Origin: Lachnospiraceae bacterium UBA7196
GTDB lineage: Bacteria > Bacillota > Clostridia > Lachnospirales > Lachnospiraceae
Assembly: GCA_002490835.1 (NCBI GenBank)
Contig: DKUU01000018.1
Coordinates: 146,339-210,338 of the forward strand
DNA length: 64,000 bases
Direction: 5' to 3'
The notes below the pieces were generated by a model. It was given only the letters and a program-made list of their open reading frames with translations, searched no databases and had not been told where the DNA came from. This document shows positions 17,305 to 25,689 of the stretch, piece after piece; position 1 is the first letter of the stretch, and each line of letters starts with the position of its first letter. The position numbers and the translations under genes are program-made.

Positions 17305-18288
17305 ATGGGGAAAAAAGTTTTGGTCACGGGTGCCGACGGATTTATCGGAAGCCACCTGACGGAGGAATTAGTAAAAAAGGGATATGAGGTCAGGGCCTTT
17401 GCCTATTATAATTCATTTAACACTTGGGGATGGCTGGACGAACTGTCTGAGGATGTGATGAACCATGTGGAGGTATTCTGCGGGGATATCAGGGATCCTA
17501 ACGGTGTCAGGACCGCTATGAAGGGAACCGAGGAAGTGTTTCACTTAGCGGCGCTGATCGCCATACCCTTCAGCTATCACTCGCCGGACTCCTATGTGGA
17601 TACGAATATCAAAGGGACGCTGAATGTGCTGCAGGCGGCAAGGGACCTTGCGATGTCGCGGGTGCTGATCACATCGACATCGGAAGTATACGGGACGGCG
17701 CAGTATGTACCGATCGACGAAAAACATCCTTATCAGGGGCAGTCGCCTTATTCGGCGACAAAGATCGGAGCGGATCGTCTGGCGGAGAGCTTTTACCGCA
17801 GCTTTGATCTGCCGGTCTCCATCGTGCGGCCGTTTAACACTTACGGACCGCGGCAGTCCGCGAGGGCGGTGATTCCCACGATCATCACGCAGCTTCTGGC
17901 CGGAAAGAAAGAGATTAAGCTGGGTTCGCTTACACCGACGAGGGACTTTAACTACGTAAAAGATACGGCAGGCGGCTTTATCGCTATCGCGGAATCGGCG
18001 CAGACCATCGGACAGGAGATCAATATTGCGACCGGACGTGAGATATCGATCGGCGATCTGGCGAAGGAGATCATTGCCCAGATTAATCCGCAGGCAAAGA
18101 TTGTCTGTGATGAAGAACGGCTCCGTCCCGAAAAGAGCGAGGTCAACAGGCTGCTGGGAGATAATACGAAGATCATGCAGTTGACGGATTGGCGGATGCA
18201 GTATACATTTGAAGAAGGCATTGCGGAGACGATCGCGTGGATCAGGGAGCATATGGATCAATATAAGGTGGATTGTTACAATATATGA
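17305..18288 (+). CDS. legB: NAD-dependent 4,6-dehydratase, LegB type
   Basis: A 327-residue extended short-chain dehydrogenase that removes water from a nucleotide-GlcNAc to give the 4-keto-6-deoxy sugar. The N-terminus has VTGADGFIGSHL (NAD site), HLAALIAIPFSY near residue 80, TSTSEVYG near 125, and the catalytic YSATK near 152. The HLAALIAIPFSYHSPDSY and ITSTSEVYGTA patterns are typical of LegB proteins. It pairs with the PtmE-like gene upstream. The partner aminotransferase LegC is not found in the window. Its stop codon overlaps the ABC transporter start (ATGA). Confidence 0.87.
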   Translation: MGKKVLVTGADGFIGSHLTEELVKKGYEVRAFAYYNSFNTWGWLDELSEDVMNHVEVFCGDIRDPNGVRTAMKGTEEVFHLAALIAIPFSYHSPDSYVDTNIKGTLNVLQAARDLAMSRVLITSTSEVYGTAQYVPIDEKHPYQGQSPYSATKIGADRLAESFYRSFDLPVSIVRPFNTYGPRQSARAVIPTIITQLLAGKKEIKLGSLTPTRDFNYVKDTAGGFIAIAESAQTIGQEINIATGREISIGDLAKEIIAQINPQAKIVCDEERLRPEKSEVNRLLGDNTKIMQLTDWRMQYTFEEGIAETIAWIREHMDQYKVDCYNI

Positions 18289-20078
18289 GAATTTTGAAAC
18301 AGATCAAAGGGCTCTACAAACAATTTTATGAGATTTTTACGAAAGAGCAGAGACGGGGGAGCATCGTTGTTTTTGTTTTGATGTTTTTAGGGTCTGTTTT
18401 AGAGATGCTGGGCGTTTCCGTGCTGGTGCCGATGGTGGAGGTGATCCTTTCGCCGCAGGAACTGCTGCATGATCCGGATAAGCAGTGGCTGTGGCGGTTT
18501 TTACAGATTGACGGCGCGACGAAACTGGTGCTGTTTATCTCCGGAGGCACCATAGCCATTTATATCCTGAAGAATGTGTACATGTCTTTTTTGTCTTATT
18601 ACAAGAATCGGTTTTTCCGTAAGGTGGATCAGGAAACTTCCATGCGCCTGATGAATTCTTATCTGGGCAGGGACTATACATTTCATATCAATACGAACAG
18701 CACGGTGCTTTTGCGCAGTATTATTTATGATATAACCGGTATTTCGTCTACGTTAACCAGTGTGTTTACGATCATCATGGAATGTATGTCCACGCTTTTG
18801 ATCATCATCGTATTGTTTGCGACGGACTGTGTGATGGCGGTGACCCTTGGGATTTCCGCCGCTTTTGCGCTTTTGATCATCGTTGCGGTGTTCCATCGGA
18901 AAATGCGCGTTCAGGGCCAGAGTTCGCTGGGGTATCATCAGCGCTGTATCAAGGCGGTCAACGAGGCATTCAATGGTATCAAGGACGTGCTGGTAACGGG
19001 CAGACAGGCTTATTTTGCGCAGAGTTATGAGGAGGCGGTGACGGGTAAGAACAGGGCCAACGCCATTAAGAATTTTGCGTCTGAATGCCCCGCCTATGTG
19101 ATCGAGGGAATCTGCATTGTCACCTTTATCGCGATGCTGTGCATTAAATCGCTGACGGGTCAGAACGGGACGGAGTTTGTCTCAAACGCGGCGGCTTTTG
19201 CGATGGCGGCGTTCCGCATTCTCCCTTCGGTCGGTAAGATCACGAACAATTTTAACATCATCGTCTATTACCGGGCTACGATGAACGATGTGTATCAGAA
19301 TATCTGCGAGGCGCAGGCCGTATCCGAAAAGTCAGATACTGTCAGTACTCTTGCGATAGAGGATAAGGCAGAAGTGCCGCATGGATTTCAGCGGGAAATT
19401 ACGCTGCGGCAGGTGAGCTGGAAATATCCGGGCGCGGAACACGAGGTGATCAAAAATCTGGATATGACGATTTCCAAGGGACAGGCCGTCGGCTTCATCG
19501 GCACATCCGGCGCCGGCAAGACGACGCTTGCCGATATGATATTGGGTCTTTTGCCCACGCAGACGGGCACGATCTACATGGATGGCATTGATATTAAAAC
19601 GATTCCTGCAACATGGAGCCGCACGATCGGTTATGTGCCGCAGAGCGTGTATCTGACGGACGATACCATCCGCAATAATGTAGCCTTTGGCATTGAACGG
19701 GTGCGGATCGATGAGAATGCGGTGTGGCAGGCTTTGGAGCAGGCGCAGCTGAAAACGTTTGTAGAGGGACTGCCGGATGGCCTTGACACGATCGTGGGCG
19801 AGCGGGGCGTGAAGTTTTCGGGCGGCCAGAGACAGCGGGTGGCGATCGCCAGAGCATTATATTATGATCCCGATATCATTGTGTTGGATGAGGCAACTTC
19901 CGCGCTGGATAACGAGACGGAATCTGCGGTGATGGAGGCGATCGAATCGCTGCAGGGGCATAAGACGCTGATTATAGTCGCACACAGACTGACCACGATC
20001 AAGAGCTGCGATGCGGTGTATGAGATCGCGGACGGCAAGGCAGTCTTGCAGGATAACAGGGGGGCCGGTCATGCTTAA
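18285..20078 (+). CDS. ABC transporter, lipid-linked oligosaccharide flippase type (PglK/MsbA-like)
   Basis: A 597-residue half-transporter with a fused membrane and ATPase domain. The first ~330 residues carry about six hydrophobic helices; the ATPase domain has GTSGAGKTT (Walker A, about residue 407), a Q-loop VPQSVYL, FSGGQRQRVAIARAL (signature, about 508) and IIVLDEATSALD (Walker B). In glycan loci such proteins (PglK) flip undecaprenyl-PP-linked oligosaccharides to the outer face. ATG 18285 overlaps the LegB stop. Its own 3' end overlaps the next start by eight bases. A Wzx-type flippase is also encoded at 30395, so two export routes may exist. General lipid or peptide export is an alternative. 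Confidence 0.87.
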   Translation: MRILKQIKGLYKQFYEIFTKEQRRGSIVVFVLMFLGSVLEMLGVSVLVPMVEVILSPQELLHDPDKQWLWRFLQIDGATKLVLFISGGTIAIYILKNVYMSFLSYYKNRFFRKVDQETSMRLMNSYLGRDYTFHINTNSTVLLRSIIYDITGISSTLTSVFTIIMECMSTLLIIIVLFATDCVMAVTLGISAAFALLIIVAVFHRKMRVQGQSSLGYHQRCIKAVNEAFNGIKDVLVTGRQAYFAQSYEEAVTGKNRANAIKNFASECPAYVIEGICIVTFIAMLCIKSLTGQNGTEFVSNAAAFAMAAFRILPSVGKITNNFNIIVYYRATMNDVYQNICEAQAVSEKSDTVSTLAIEDKAEVPHGFQREITLRQVSWKYPGAEHEVIKNLDMTISKGQAVGFIGTSGAGKTTLADMILGLLPTQTGTIYMDGIDIKTIPATWSRTIGYVPQSVYLTDDTIRNNVAFGIERVRIDENAVWQALEQAQLKTFVEGLPDGLDTIVGERGVKFSGGQRQRVAIARALYYDPDIIVLDEATSALDNETESAVMEAIESLQGHKTLIIVAHRLTTIKSCDAVYEIADGKAVLQDNRGAGHA

Positions 20079-21573
20079 TTTATTGATGGGGCTGGTGAAT
20101 GAAAAAGGGCTGAGCGGGTCGATCATACAGGATGTGAAAGACAGGGTAAAGCCGGACGCCCTGCATTTGATCGTAGGAAGACCGGAAGAATTGCCGATTT
20201 TTAGGGCATATGGGGAATGTATCCTGCGCGATTATGCGGCGCAGGGCAGCTATGACGATCTGCAGTCAGAGGACTATATCGCTCTGGAAGACGATGTGAT
20301 CCAGTACATGAGCAGGTACAGTACGGAAATTATGCACCAGCAGAGACGATTTGAATTATATCCGGATTTTCAGATTGAACCGGACTGGGACAGTCATTAT
20401 ACTGTTTATATACACAATGTCTTTTATTGGTATAATTTTTTGATAAAAAAGAAGATTACGCACGTGTTTCTCTCGGCGATCCCGCACGAGGGATATGATT
20501 GTGTCATTTATCATCTGAGCCGTTATCTGCAGATACCGGTAAAGATCATACACAGCTGCTTTATTCCGTTCAGACTGTATCCGCTGGATGATTATATGAT
20601 AGATTCTCCGGAGCTGGCCGGGGAATATAGCAGGCTGCTGCAGGAGTACGAACATTGCAGCGCTGAGGAGATTCCTCTGGAAGGGAACACAGCGGATGCG
20701 TTTGCACGCTGGGCGTCGCTTAAGCCTGACCAGATGGTGCCGTGGTATATGCGCAAAAATCCCTTTGTCAGAAGGATGCGGCAGCGCTTTTATGAGACGA
20801 ATATCATCAGGATATGGCGGGGGATTCTGGGAGAGGATTATGTAAAGTACGGCAAAAGTCCCGCCTTCCTTAAGGCGGCGTTTTGTAAGCTGCCAAAACT
20901 CATGCGGATGATCCCTGTGGCGTGGAAGCGGTGGCGGTTTGTCAGGCCGGCGAAGAAGCTGAGCATAGAATACAGGGAATATTATCAATCGCTCGCCGGA
21001 GAGCCTGTGGAGGGGGAAAAGTATATCTATTTCCCGCTGCAGTATCAGCCGGAGGCTACTTCCAATCCGATGGGCGGCGGCATGTACGCGGATCAGATGA
21101 TCCCGCTGCGTATCCTCAGTAAAGCACTGCCTGACGATGTGAAGATCTATGCAAAGACCCATCCGGAGCAGTTATCATTGATGCGCACGAGGGCTTATTA
21201 TACGGAGATTGCCGGGATTCCCAAGGTGCGTCTGATGAAGATAGAGACAAGTACCTACGAACTGATGAAACATGCGGTGGCGGTGGCTTCGCTCACAGGT
21301 ACGGCGCTCTGGGAATGCCAGTTCTTCGGCGTGCCGGCGCTGGCCTTTGGATATTCAGTGAAAAATATGGCGCCGCTGTCATGGCATGTGCGCACTGTGG
21401 AAGACTGCAAAAAAGCGCTTCAGGAAATTGCCGCGGTACCCCGCAGGGATGTGACCAGAGAATTGAAACTCTACACGAAGGCGCTGCATAATATTTCTTT
21501 TGAGACGGCGCGGATTGGTGATAATATCCCGCGGATCATCGCCGATTTTGTGAGTAACAGGACTGAAAAATAA
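20071..21573 (+). CDS. Capsule polysaccharide synthesis-type GT-B protein
   Basis: A 500-residue protein whose C-terminal half has the pattern of the capsule polysaccharide synthesis family (PF05159-like). IYFPLQYQPEATSNPMGGG lies near residue 335, the DQM helix follows, KTHPEQ lies near 370 and ASLTGTALWECQFFGVPALAFG near 415. The F-P-L-x-Y-Q-P-E and K-x-H-P-E blocks recur in polysialyltransferase and Kdo-transferase relatives. The N-terminal half resembles nothing I recognise. ATG 20071 overlaps the end of the ABC transporter gene by eight bases within a G6 run. It is followed by the pyruvyltransferase-like gene. A glycosyltransferase using a CMP-nonulosonate is a reasonable inference, not proven. 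Confidence 0.65.
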   Translation: MLNLLMGLVNEKGLSGSIIQDVKDRVKPDALHLIVGRPEELPIFRAYGECILRDYAAQGSYDDLQSEDYIALEDDVIQYMSRYSTEIMHQQRRFELYPDFQIEPDWDSHYTVYIHNVFYWYNFLIKKKITHVFLSAIPHEGYDCVIYHLSRYLQIPVKIIHSCFIPFRLYPLDDYMIDSPELAGEYSRLLQEYEHCSAEEIPLEGNTADAFARWASLKPDQMVPWYMRKNPFVRRMRQRFYETNIIRIWRGILGEDYVKYGKSPAFLKAAFCKLPKLMRMIPVAWKRWRFVRPAKKLSIEYREYYQSLAGEPVEGEKYIYFPLQYQPEATSNPMGGGMYADQMIPLRILSKALPDDVKIYAKTHPEQLSLMRTRAYYTEIAGIPKVRLMKIETSTYELMKHAVAVASLTGTALWECQFFGVPALAFGYSVKNMAPLSWHVRTVEDCKKALQEIAAVPRRDVTRELKLYTKALHNISFETARIGDNIPRIIADFVSNRTEK

Positions 21574-21594
21574 GTATGATGACCTTATTTTTCA
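21564..21594 (+). other. AT-rich perfect stem-loop at gene junction
   Basis: An 11-base arm (21564-21574) and its exact complement (21584-21594) flank a nine-base loop and overlap the stop codon of the preceding gene. There is no clean T run after it, so it may be a weak terminator or an mRNA-processing element. Confidence 0.4.
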
Positions 21595-21628
21595 ATCGCA
21601 GGAAACTGCTCTGACATGGAGGATTTAC

Positions 21629-22735
21629 ATGAAAAAAATTTTATTATATGGCAGACCATACAGTAACGGCGGGGACTTTCTGATCTATGACAGGATCAGA
21701 CGTCTGTTGCAGGCAGCCTGTCCGGATGCGCAGATAACCTTGAATCTCCAAAACGACGCGCAGTTTGCACCGGAGGAGTTGAACGGATACGATGCGATCG
21801 TGACCGGCGGCGGCGGTGCGCAGTTTGCGGAAGCCTATGTGAGGACCAGTTTTTTCTTTCAGCATTTTGATGAGATCAAAACGCCGATTCACTATATGGG
21901 GACCGGACTCTACGGCGCTGACGGCGAGGACGTTACGCGCTATGAATATCCGTACTCTGACGAGATGATAAACTATTTCAATCAGGTGACGGAACGGGGC
22001 GGACAGCTTGCATCCAGAGACTGGGTGGTGGACGAGATACTGAGAAACAGCGGCGTCAAGGGAGTGGTGATGGCCGGCTGTCCGGCGTGGTATGATTTAG
22101 AGATGCTGGCAAGGCCGGAGACGGACGCGGTTTTTCAAGGTTCTTTTGCAGACAGAAAAATCAGGAAGATAGCCGTTTCCAATCACGGACTGACTAAAAA
22201 TGCGCAGGATCATGGCAGGAAGCTGTCCCAGATTGAAGCGCTGATCCTATTCCTGAAGGAGAAGTATCCGGATGCGGAGATCATGCTGACATTCAATGAC
22301 GGCTATCTGACGAAGTATTCCAAAGACTATAACCTGACCTTGCAGAAATGGGCGCAGGAACAGGATGTTAGCTGTGTGGAACTGTCAAGCGATGCCGCCA
22401 AGTTCAAGGCGCTTGATGAGATCGATCTGCACATCGGTTTTCGTGTGCATACGCATATATACTGCATCAGCAGGATGATCCCCAGTCTGCTGATCGAGGA
22501 GGATATCCGGGGATTTGGCATGAACGAGACGCTGGGCCTGCCGCACATCACGGCTTATGCGCAGCACAGTAAACCGGAGGATTTTGCAGAGAATCCGTAT
22601 CTGATCAAACAGCTTGCCGTTTTATTGGAACAGATGGAGACGCAGGGCAGGATAGATTATGGCGAGGTGTATCGGATCATCCGCGGCTGTTACCGGACAG
22701 GGATGCAGGTCTGGCTTTCCAATGTATTGAAATGA
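21629..22735 (+). CDS. Polysaccharide pyruvyl transferase family protein
   Basis: A 368-residue protein with the features of the CsaB/WcaK-type pyruvyl transferase family. It opens with LLYGRPYSNGGDFLIYD (G-N-x-G-D-like loop), has VTGGGGAQF near residue 57, LASRDWVV near 133, and HIGFRVHTHIYCI near 270, the usual R-x-H segment. Family members transfer pyruvate from phosphoenolpyruvate as a ketal on glycans, or act as glycosyltransferase-like enzymes; the reaction cannot be separated by motif. The ATG sits behind GGAGGATTTAC. Its end overlaps the region before the second CMP-synthetase. Confidence 0.78.
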   Translation: MKKILLYGRPYSNGGDFLIYDRIRRLLQAACPDAQITLNLQNDAQFAPEELNGYDAIVTGGGGAQFAEAYVRTSFFFQHFDEIKTPIHYMGTGLYGADGEDVTRYEYPYSDEMINYFNQVTERGGQLASRDWVVDEILRNSGVKGVVMAGCPAWYDLEMLARPETDAVFQGSFADRKIRKIAVSNHGLTKNAQDHGRKLSQIEALILFLKEKYPDAEIMLTFNDGYLTKYSKDYNLTLQKWAQEQDVSCVELSSDAAKFKALDEIDLHIGFRVHTHIYCISRMIPSLLIEEDIRGFGMNETLGLPHITAYAQHSKPEDFAENPYLIKQLAVLLEQMETQGRIDYGEVYRIIRGCYRTGMQVWLSNVLK

Positions 22736-22782
22736 TCGGCGTGCCGGACGCAATAAAAAATGAACGCGGAGGACGAGCGCAT

Positions 22783-23463
22783 ATGAAATATCTGGTAGTA
22801 ATACCCGCAAGGGGAGGGTCCAAAGGAATCCCCATGAAAAATATCTATCCCCTGAACGGGAAACCGCTGTTGACCTATTCGCTGGAAATGATGCGGCAGG
22901 TGGAATTTGACGGAGACGTGGCGGTCAGTACGGATTCCGGACAGATTAAGGAAGTCGCCCTGCAGACGCCGGGAATAGAAGTGGTGGACAGGCCGGAGGA
23001 CATATCCGGAGATAAGGCGAGCACGGAGTCGGCGCTTTTGCATGCGCTGGAAGTGATGGAGGAGAGAAAGGGCTGCGTCTATGACGCGGTCGTGACCCTG
23101 CAGGCGACGTCGCCGCTGCGGCAGGCGGCCACGGTCAGGGCGTGTTTTGATAAGTATGAAGCGGACCGTGACCGTTATGATGCGCTGCTGACGCTTACGG
23201 AGACGAGGACAGACTATTGGATCAAAGAAGGGCAGGATCATTTCCGCAGATTATATCCGGACGCGCCGAGGAGAAGGCAGGATCGCGACCCCATCTATAT
23301 CGAAAACAGCGCGGTCTATATTACCGACAGACAGTCCCTGATCGAGACGAAATCAGTTTTGGGACATCGCGTAAACGGTTTTGTGATCCCGGAGCGGGAG
23401 GGCGTAGACATCAACGAGCCCATTGACATCCTGCTGGCGGAAGAACTCTTAAAAACAGAGTGA
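22783..23463 (+). CDS. neuA: CMP-nonulosonate cytidylyltransferase, second copy
   Basis: A 226-residue CMP-sugar synthetase with the standard IPARGGSKGIPMKN loop at the N-terminus, VSTDS near residue 50, LQATSPLRQAATV near 108, and a C-terminal VDINEPIDILLAE segment. All are CTP/sugar-binding elements of NeuA/LegF enzymes. The ATG at 22783 follows GGAGG; a frame extension to 22732 is not conserved. It differs from the first copy (7817), which has CARAGSKG in place of PARGGSKG. It starts the second nonulosonate block NeuA-NeuB-NeuC, so the organism appears to activate two different nonulosonic acids. Confidence 0.88.
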   Translation: MKYLVVIPARGGSKGIPMKNIYPLNGKPLLTYSLEMMRQVEFDGDVAVSTDSGQIKEVALQTPGIEVVDRPEDISGDKASTESALLHALEVMEERKGCVYDAVVTLQATSPLRQAATVRACFDKYEADRDRYDALLTLTETRTDYWIKEGQDHFRRLYPDAPRRRQDRDPIYIENSAVYITDRQSLIETKSVLGHRVNGFVIPEREGVDINEPIDILLAEELLKTE

Positions 23464-23478
23464 GAAAGGAAGGGTAAG

Positions 23479-24510
23479 ATGCGTACGATTACGATCGAGG
23501 ACAGAGTGATTGGCGAGGGGCAGCCGGCGTTTATCATTGCGGAAGGCTGTGACAACCATATGGGAGACATGGAGGCGGCAAAAGAGATGTGTCGGCAGGC
23601 GCGTCTGGCAGGCGCGGACTGCATTAAGTTTCAACACCATCTGCCGGATGAGGAGATGCTAAAAGACGTGCCGATGTCTTCTAATTTTGACATCCCGTTA
23701 TATGACTTTTTGAAACTGCATGCGCTCACGCTGGATCAGCATGTGGAACTGATGGCCTACTGCAAGCAGATCGGCATTATGTACCTGTGTACGCCGTTTT
23801 CTTTAAAAGCCGCCTATGAGCTGAATGATATCGGTGTGTCCGCGTTTAAGATCGGTTCGGGCGAGATGACGGATATCCCCACCCTGCAGGCGATCGCCAG
23901 ACTGGGCAAGCCGATGATCGTATCCACGGGCATGTGTACGATGGATGAGATCAAGAGGACGTATGATGCGCTGGAAGCGACCGGCGTGGAATTTGCGTTC
24001 ACAAACTGTCTGTCGGAGTATCCGCCGAAGTATGAGGATGTGAATCTCGGCGTGATCGCCAAGATGAAGGAAGCCTTTCCGAAGGCTGTCATCGGGCATT
24101 CCGACCATACGCCCGATCTGTATACCTGCTATGCGGCGGCTGCGCTGGGCGCATCCATTATTGAGAAGCATGTTATTTTAAGTAAGCAGACGCCCGGCCC
24201 GGATCAAACCGTTTCTATAGACTTTGAGGACCTCTATCGTCTGGTGGACGGCATCCGCAAGATCGAGCTTGCGTCCGGCAATGAGAAATGTGTGCATAAG
24301 GATGAGGACGCGATCCGCTCATGGGCGTTTCGCAGCATCGTTTCCCTGCGAAAGATCAAAGCGGGGGAAGTCATCACACAGGATATGATCTGGTCCAAGC
24401 GGCCGGGAACGGGGATTCCGTCTCACCGCATGGCGGAAGTGACCGGCAGAAAGGCGGCGCGTGATATTGCGGAAAACGTACTGCTTGCATGGGATGATCT
24501 GGAAGGATAA
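23479..24510 (+). CDS. neuB: Nonulosonic acid synthase, second copy (divergent NeuB)
   Basis: A 343-residue NeuB-family synthase with TIM barrel and C-terminal SAF domain (RKIKAGE, KRPGTGIPSHRM). The N-terminal signature is changed from AEAGVNHNG to AEGCDNHMGD, and CIKFQHHLPDEEM replaces VKFQTFKAESL, but KIGSGEMTD, VSTGMCTM, GHSDHTPD and EKHVIL are kept. The phosphoenolpyruvate site thus seems intact while the sugar-facing loops differ, suggesting a different substrate from the first copy. It is 15 bases after NeuA and five before NeuC, a tight operon. Product identity (legionaminic, pseudaminic-like or another) is open. Confidence 0.87.
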   Translation: MRTITIEDRVIGEGQPAFIIAEGCDNHMGDMEAAKEMCRQARLAGADCIKFQHHLPDEEMLKDVPMSSNFDIPLYDFLKLHALTLDQHVELMAYCKQIGIMYLCTPFSLKAAYELNDIGVSAFKIGSGEMTDIPTLQAIARLGKPMIVSTGMCTMDEIKRTYDALEATGVEFAFTNCLSEYPPKYEDVNLGVIAKMKEAFPKAVIGHSDHTPDLYTCYAAAALGASIIEKHVILSKQTPGPDQTVSIDFEDLYRLVDGIRKIELASGNEKCVHKDEDAIRSWAFRSIVSLRKIKAGEVITQDMIWSKRPGTGIPSHRMAEVTGRKAARDIAENVLLAWDDLEG

Positions 24511-24514
24511 GAAG

Positions 24515-25657
24515 ATGAAAAAAATTATGATCATAACCGGTTCCAGAGGCGAGTGGGGGTATATCCGCCCGATCCTGCGCCTGATGGAAAACAGGGACGA
24601 TGTGGAGGCGGTGCTGGTGGTGACGAACATGCACCTGCTTCCCGCCTATGGAAATTCTTATAAAGAAATTGAAAACGACGGTTTCCATATCGATTACAAG
24701 GTGCATATGTCGTTAGACGGCTACAGTCATGTGACGCAGGCGAAATCTTTGGGAATATTTCTGTCTTCTCTGCCGGACATTATCGCCAACGAGAAGCCGG
24801 ACTGGATCCTGCTTGCGGGAGACCGGGGCGAGCAGCTCATGGGGGCGATCGCGGCGGCCTATACCTATACGCCGGTGGCGCATATTCAGGCGGGAGAAGT
24901 GTCCGGAAACATCGATAATATGACCAGACATGCGATCGGGAAGCTGGTTCATCTGCATTTCGCATCCAATCAGGATGCGGCCGATAGGCTGATCAAATTA
25001 GGAGAAGAGGCATTTCGGGTGCATAACGTGGGCGCGCCGCAGATCGACGAGATGGTGGCGGCACAGTTTACGGAACTGCCGGAAATCGAGGAGAAGCTCT
25101 GCGTGCATTTGCAGGACGGCTATCTGTTAGGCGTGATGCATCCGGTGACGGAGGAGGCCGACAGGGCGGAAATGCAGGCGGAGATCTTCATCAAGGCATT
25201 GAATCGCTTCGATATGCCGAAGGTCATCATCCTTCCGAACAACGATGCCGGCTCTAACGGGGTAAAACGCGCGATTCAGGAGTACCGTGAGGGGGAATAT
25301 TATATGTATGCGAACCTGAAGCGGGAAGACTACCTCGGCCTTTTGAAGAACACGAAATGTATCGTGGGAAATTCCAGTTCCGGACTGCTGGAAGCACCGA
25401 CGTTTCAGGTGCCGGCGGTCAATATCGGCAGGAGACAGAATCTGCGTTTCCGCGGCATCAACGTGATCGACGTTCCCTTCGAATTAGATAAGGTGGTACA
25501 GGCGATCGAAAAAGCGGTCAGCGTAGAATTCAGGGAATATCTTGCCAAAGAATGCGTTAATCCTTACGGGGACGGGCATTCCTCCGAGCGGATACTCGAT
25601 CTGCTGGTGAATATGCCGGTCGATCAAAAGCTGCTGGTCAAACAGTTGACATATTAG
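24515..25657 (+). CDS. neuC: Hydrolysing nucleotide-sugar 2-epimerase, second copy (divergent NeuC)
   Basis: A 380-residue NeuC-family epimerase. Relative to the first copy, the N-terminal strand reads TGSRGEWGYIRP and the middle motif GDRGEQL instead of GDRYETM, while HIQAGEVSGNID and GNSSSGLLEAPTFQVP are conserved. It should hydrolyse a UDP- or GDP-diacetamido sugar to feed the adjacent NeuB. ATG 24515 is preceded by GGAAGG at eight bases; an in-frame start at 24461 lies inside NeuB and is rejected. The GTG at 25657 of the next frame overlaps its stop, but the next gene probably starts at 25690. Confidence 0.86.
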   Translation: MKKIMIITGSRGEWGYIRPILRLMENRDDVEAVLVVTNMHLLPAYGNSYKEIENDGFHIDYKVHMSLDGYSHVTQAKSLGIFLSSLPDIIANEKPDWILLAGDRGEQLMGAIAAAYTYTPVAHIQAGEVSGNIDNMTRHAIGKLVHLHFASNQDAADRLIKLGEEAFRVHNVGAPQIDEMVAAQFTELPEIEEKLCVHLQDGYLLGVMHPVTEEADRAEMQAEIFIKALNRFDMPKVIILPNNDAGSNGVKRAIQEYREGEYYMYANLKREDYLGLLKNTKCIVGNSSSGLLEAPTFQVPAVNIGRRQNLRFRGINVIDVPFELDKVVQAIEKAVSVEFREYLAKECVNPYGDGHSSERILDLLVNMPVDQKLLVKQLTY

Positions 25658-25689
25658 TGGATAAAAGGGATACTGGAAGGAGAGAAGCC

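Noticed and set aside
20059..20064. A G6 run at the ABC transporter/GT-B junction considered as a third phase tract
   Set aside because: Six G occurs several times in the window (also near 2213 and 44346) and is within chance expectation; only the two ten-G runs stand out.
21564..21594. Stem-loop read as a terminator
   Set aside because: The stem is AT-rich and has no T tract after it, and operon genes continue directly; kept only as a neutral structural element.
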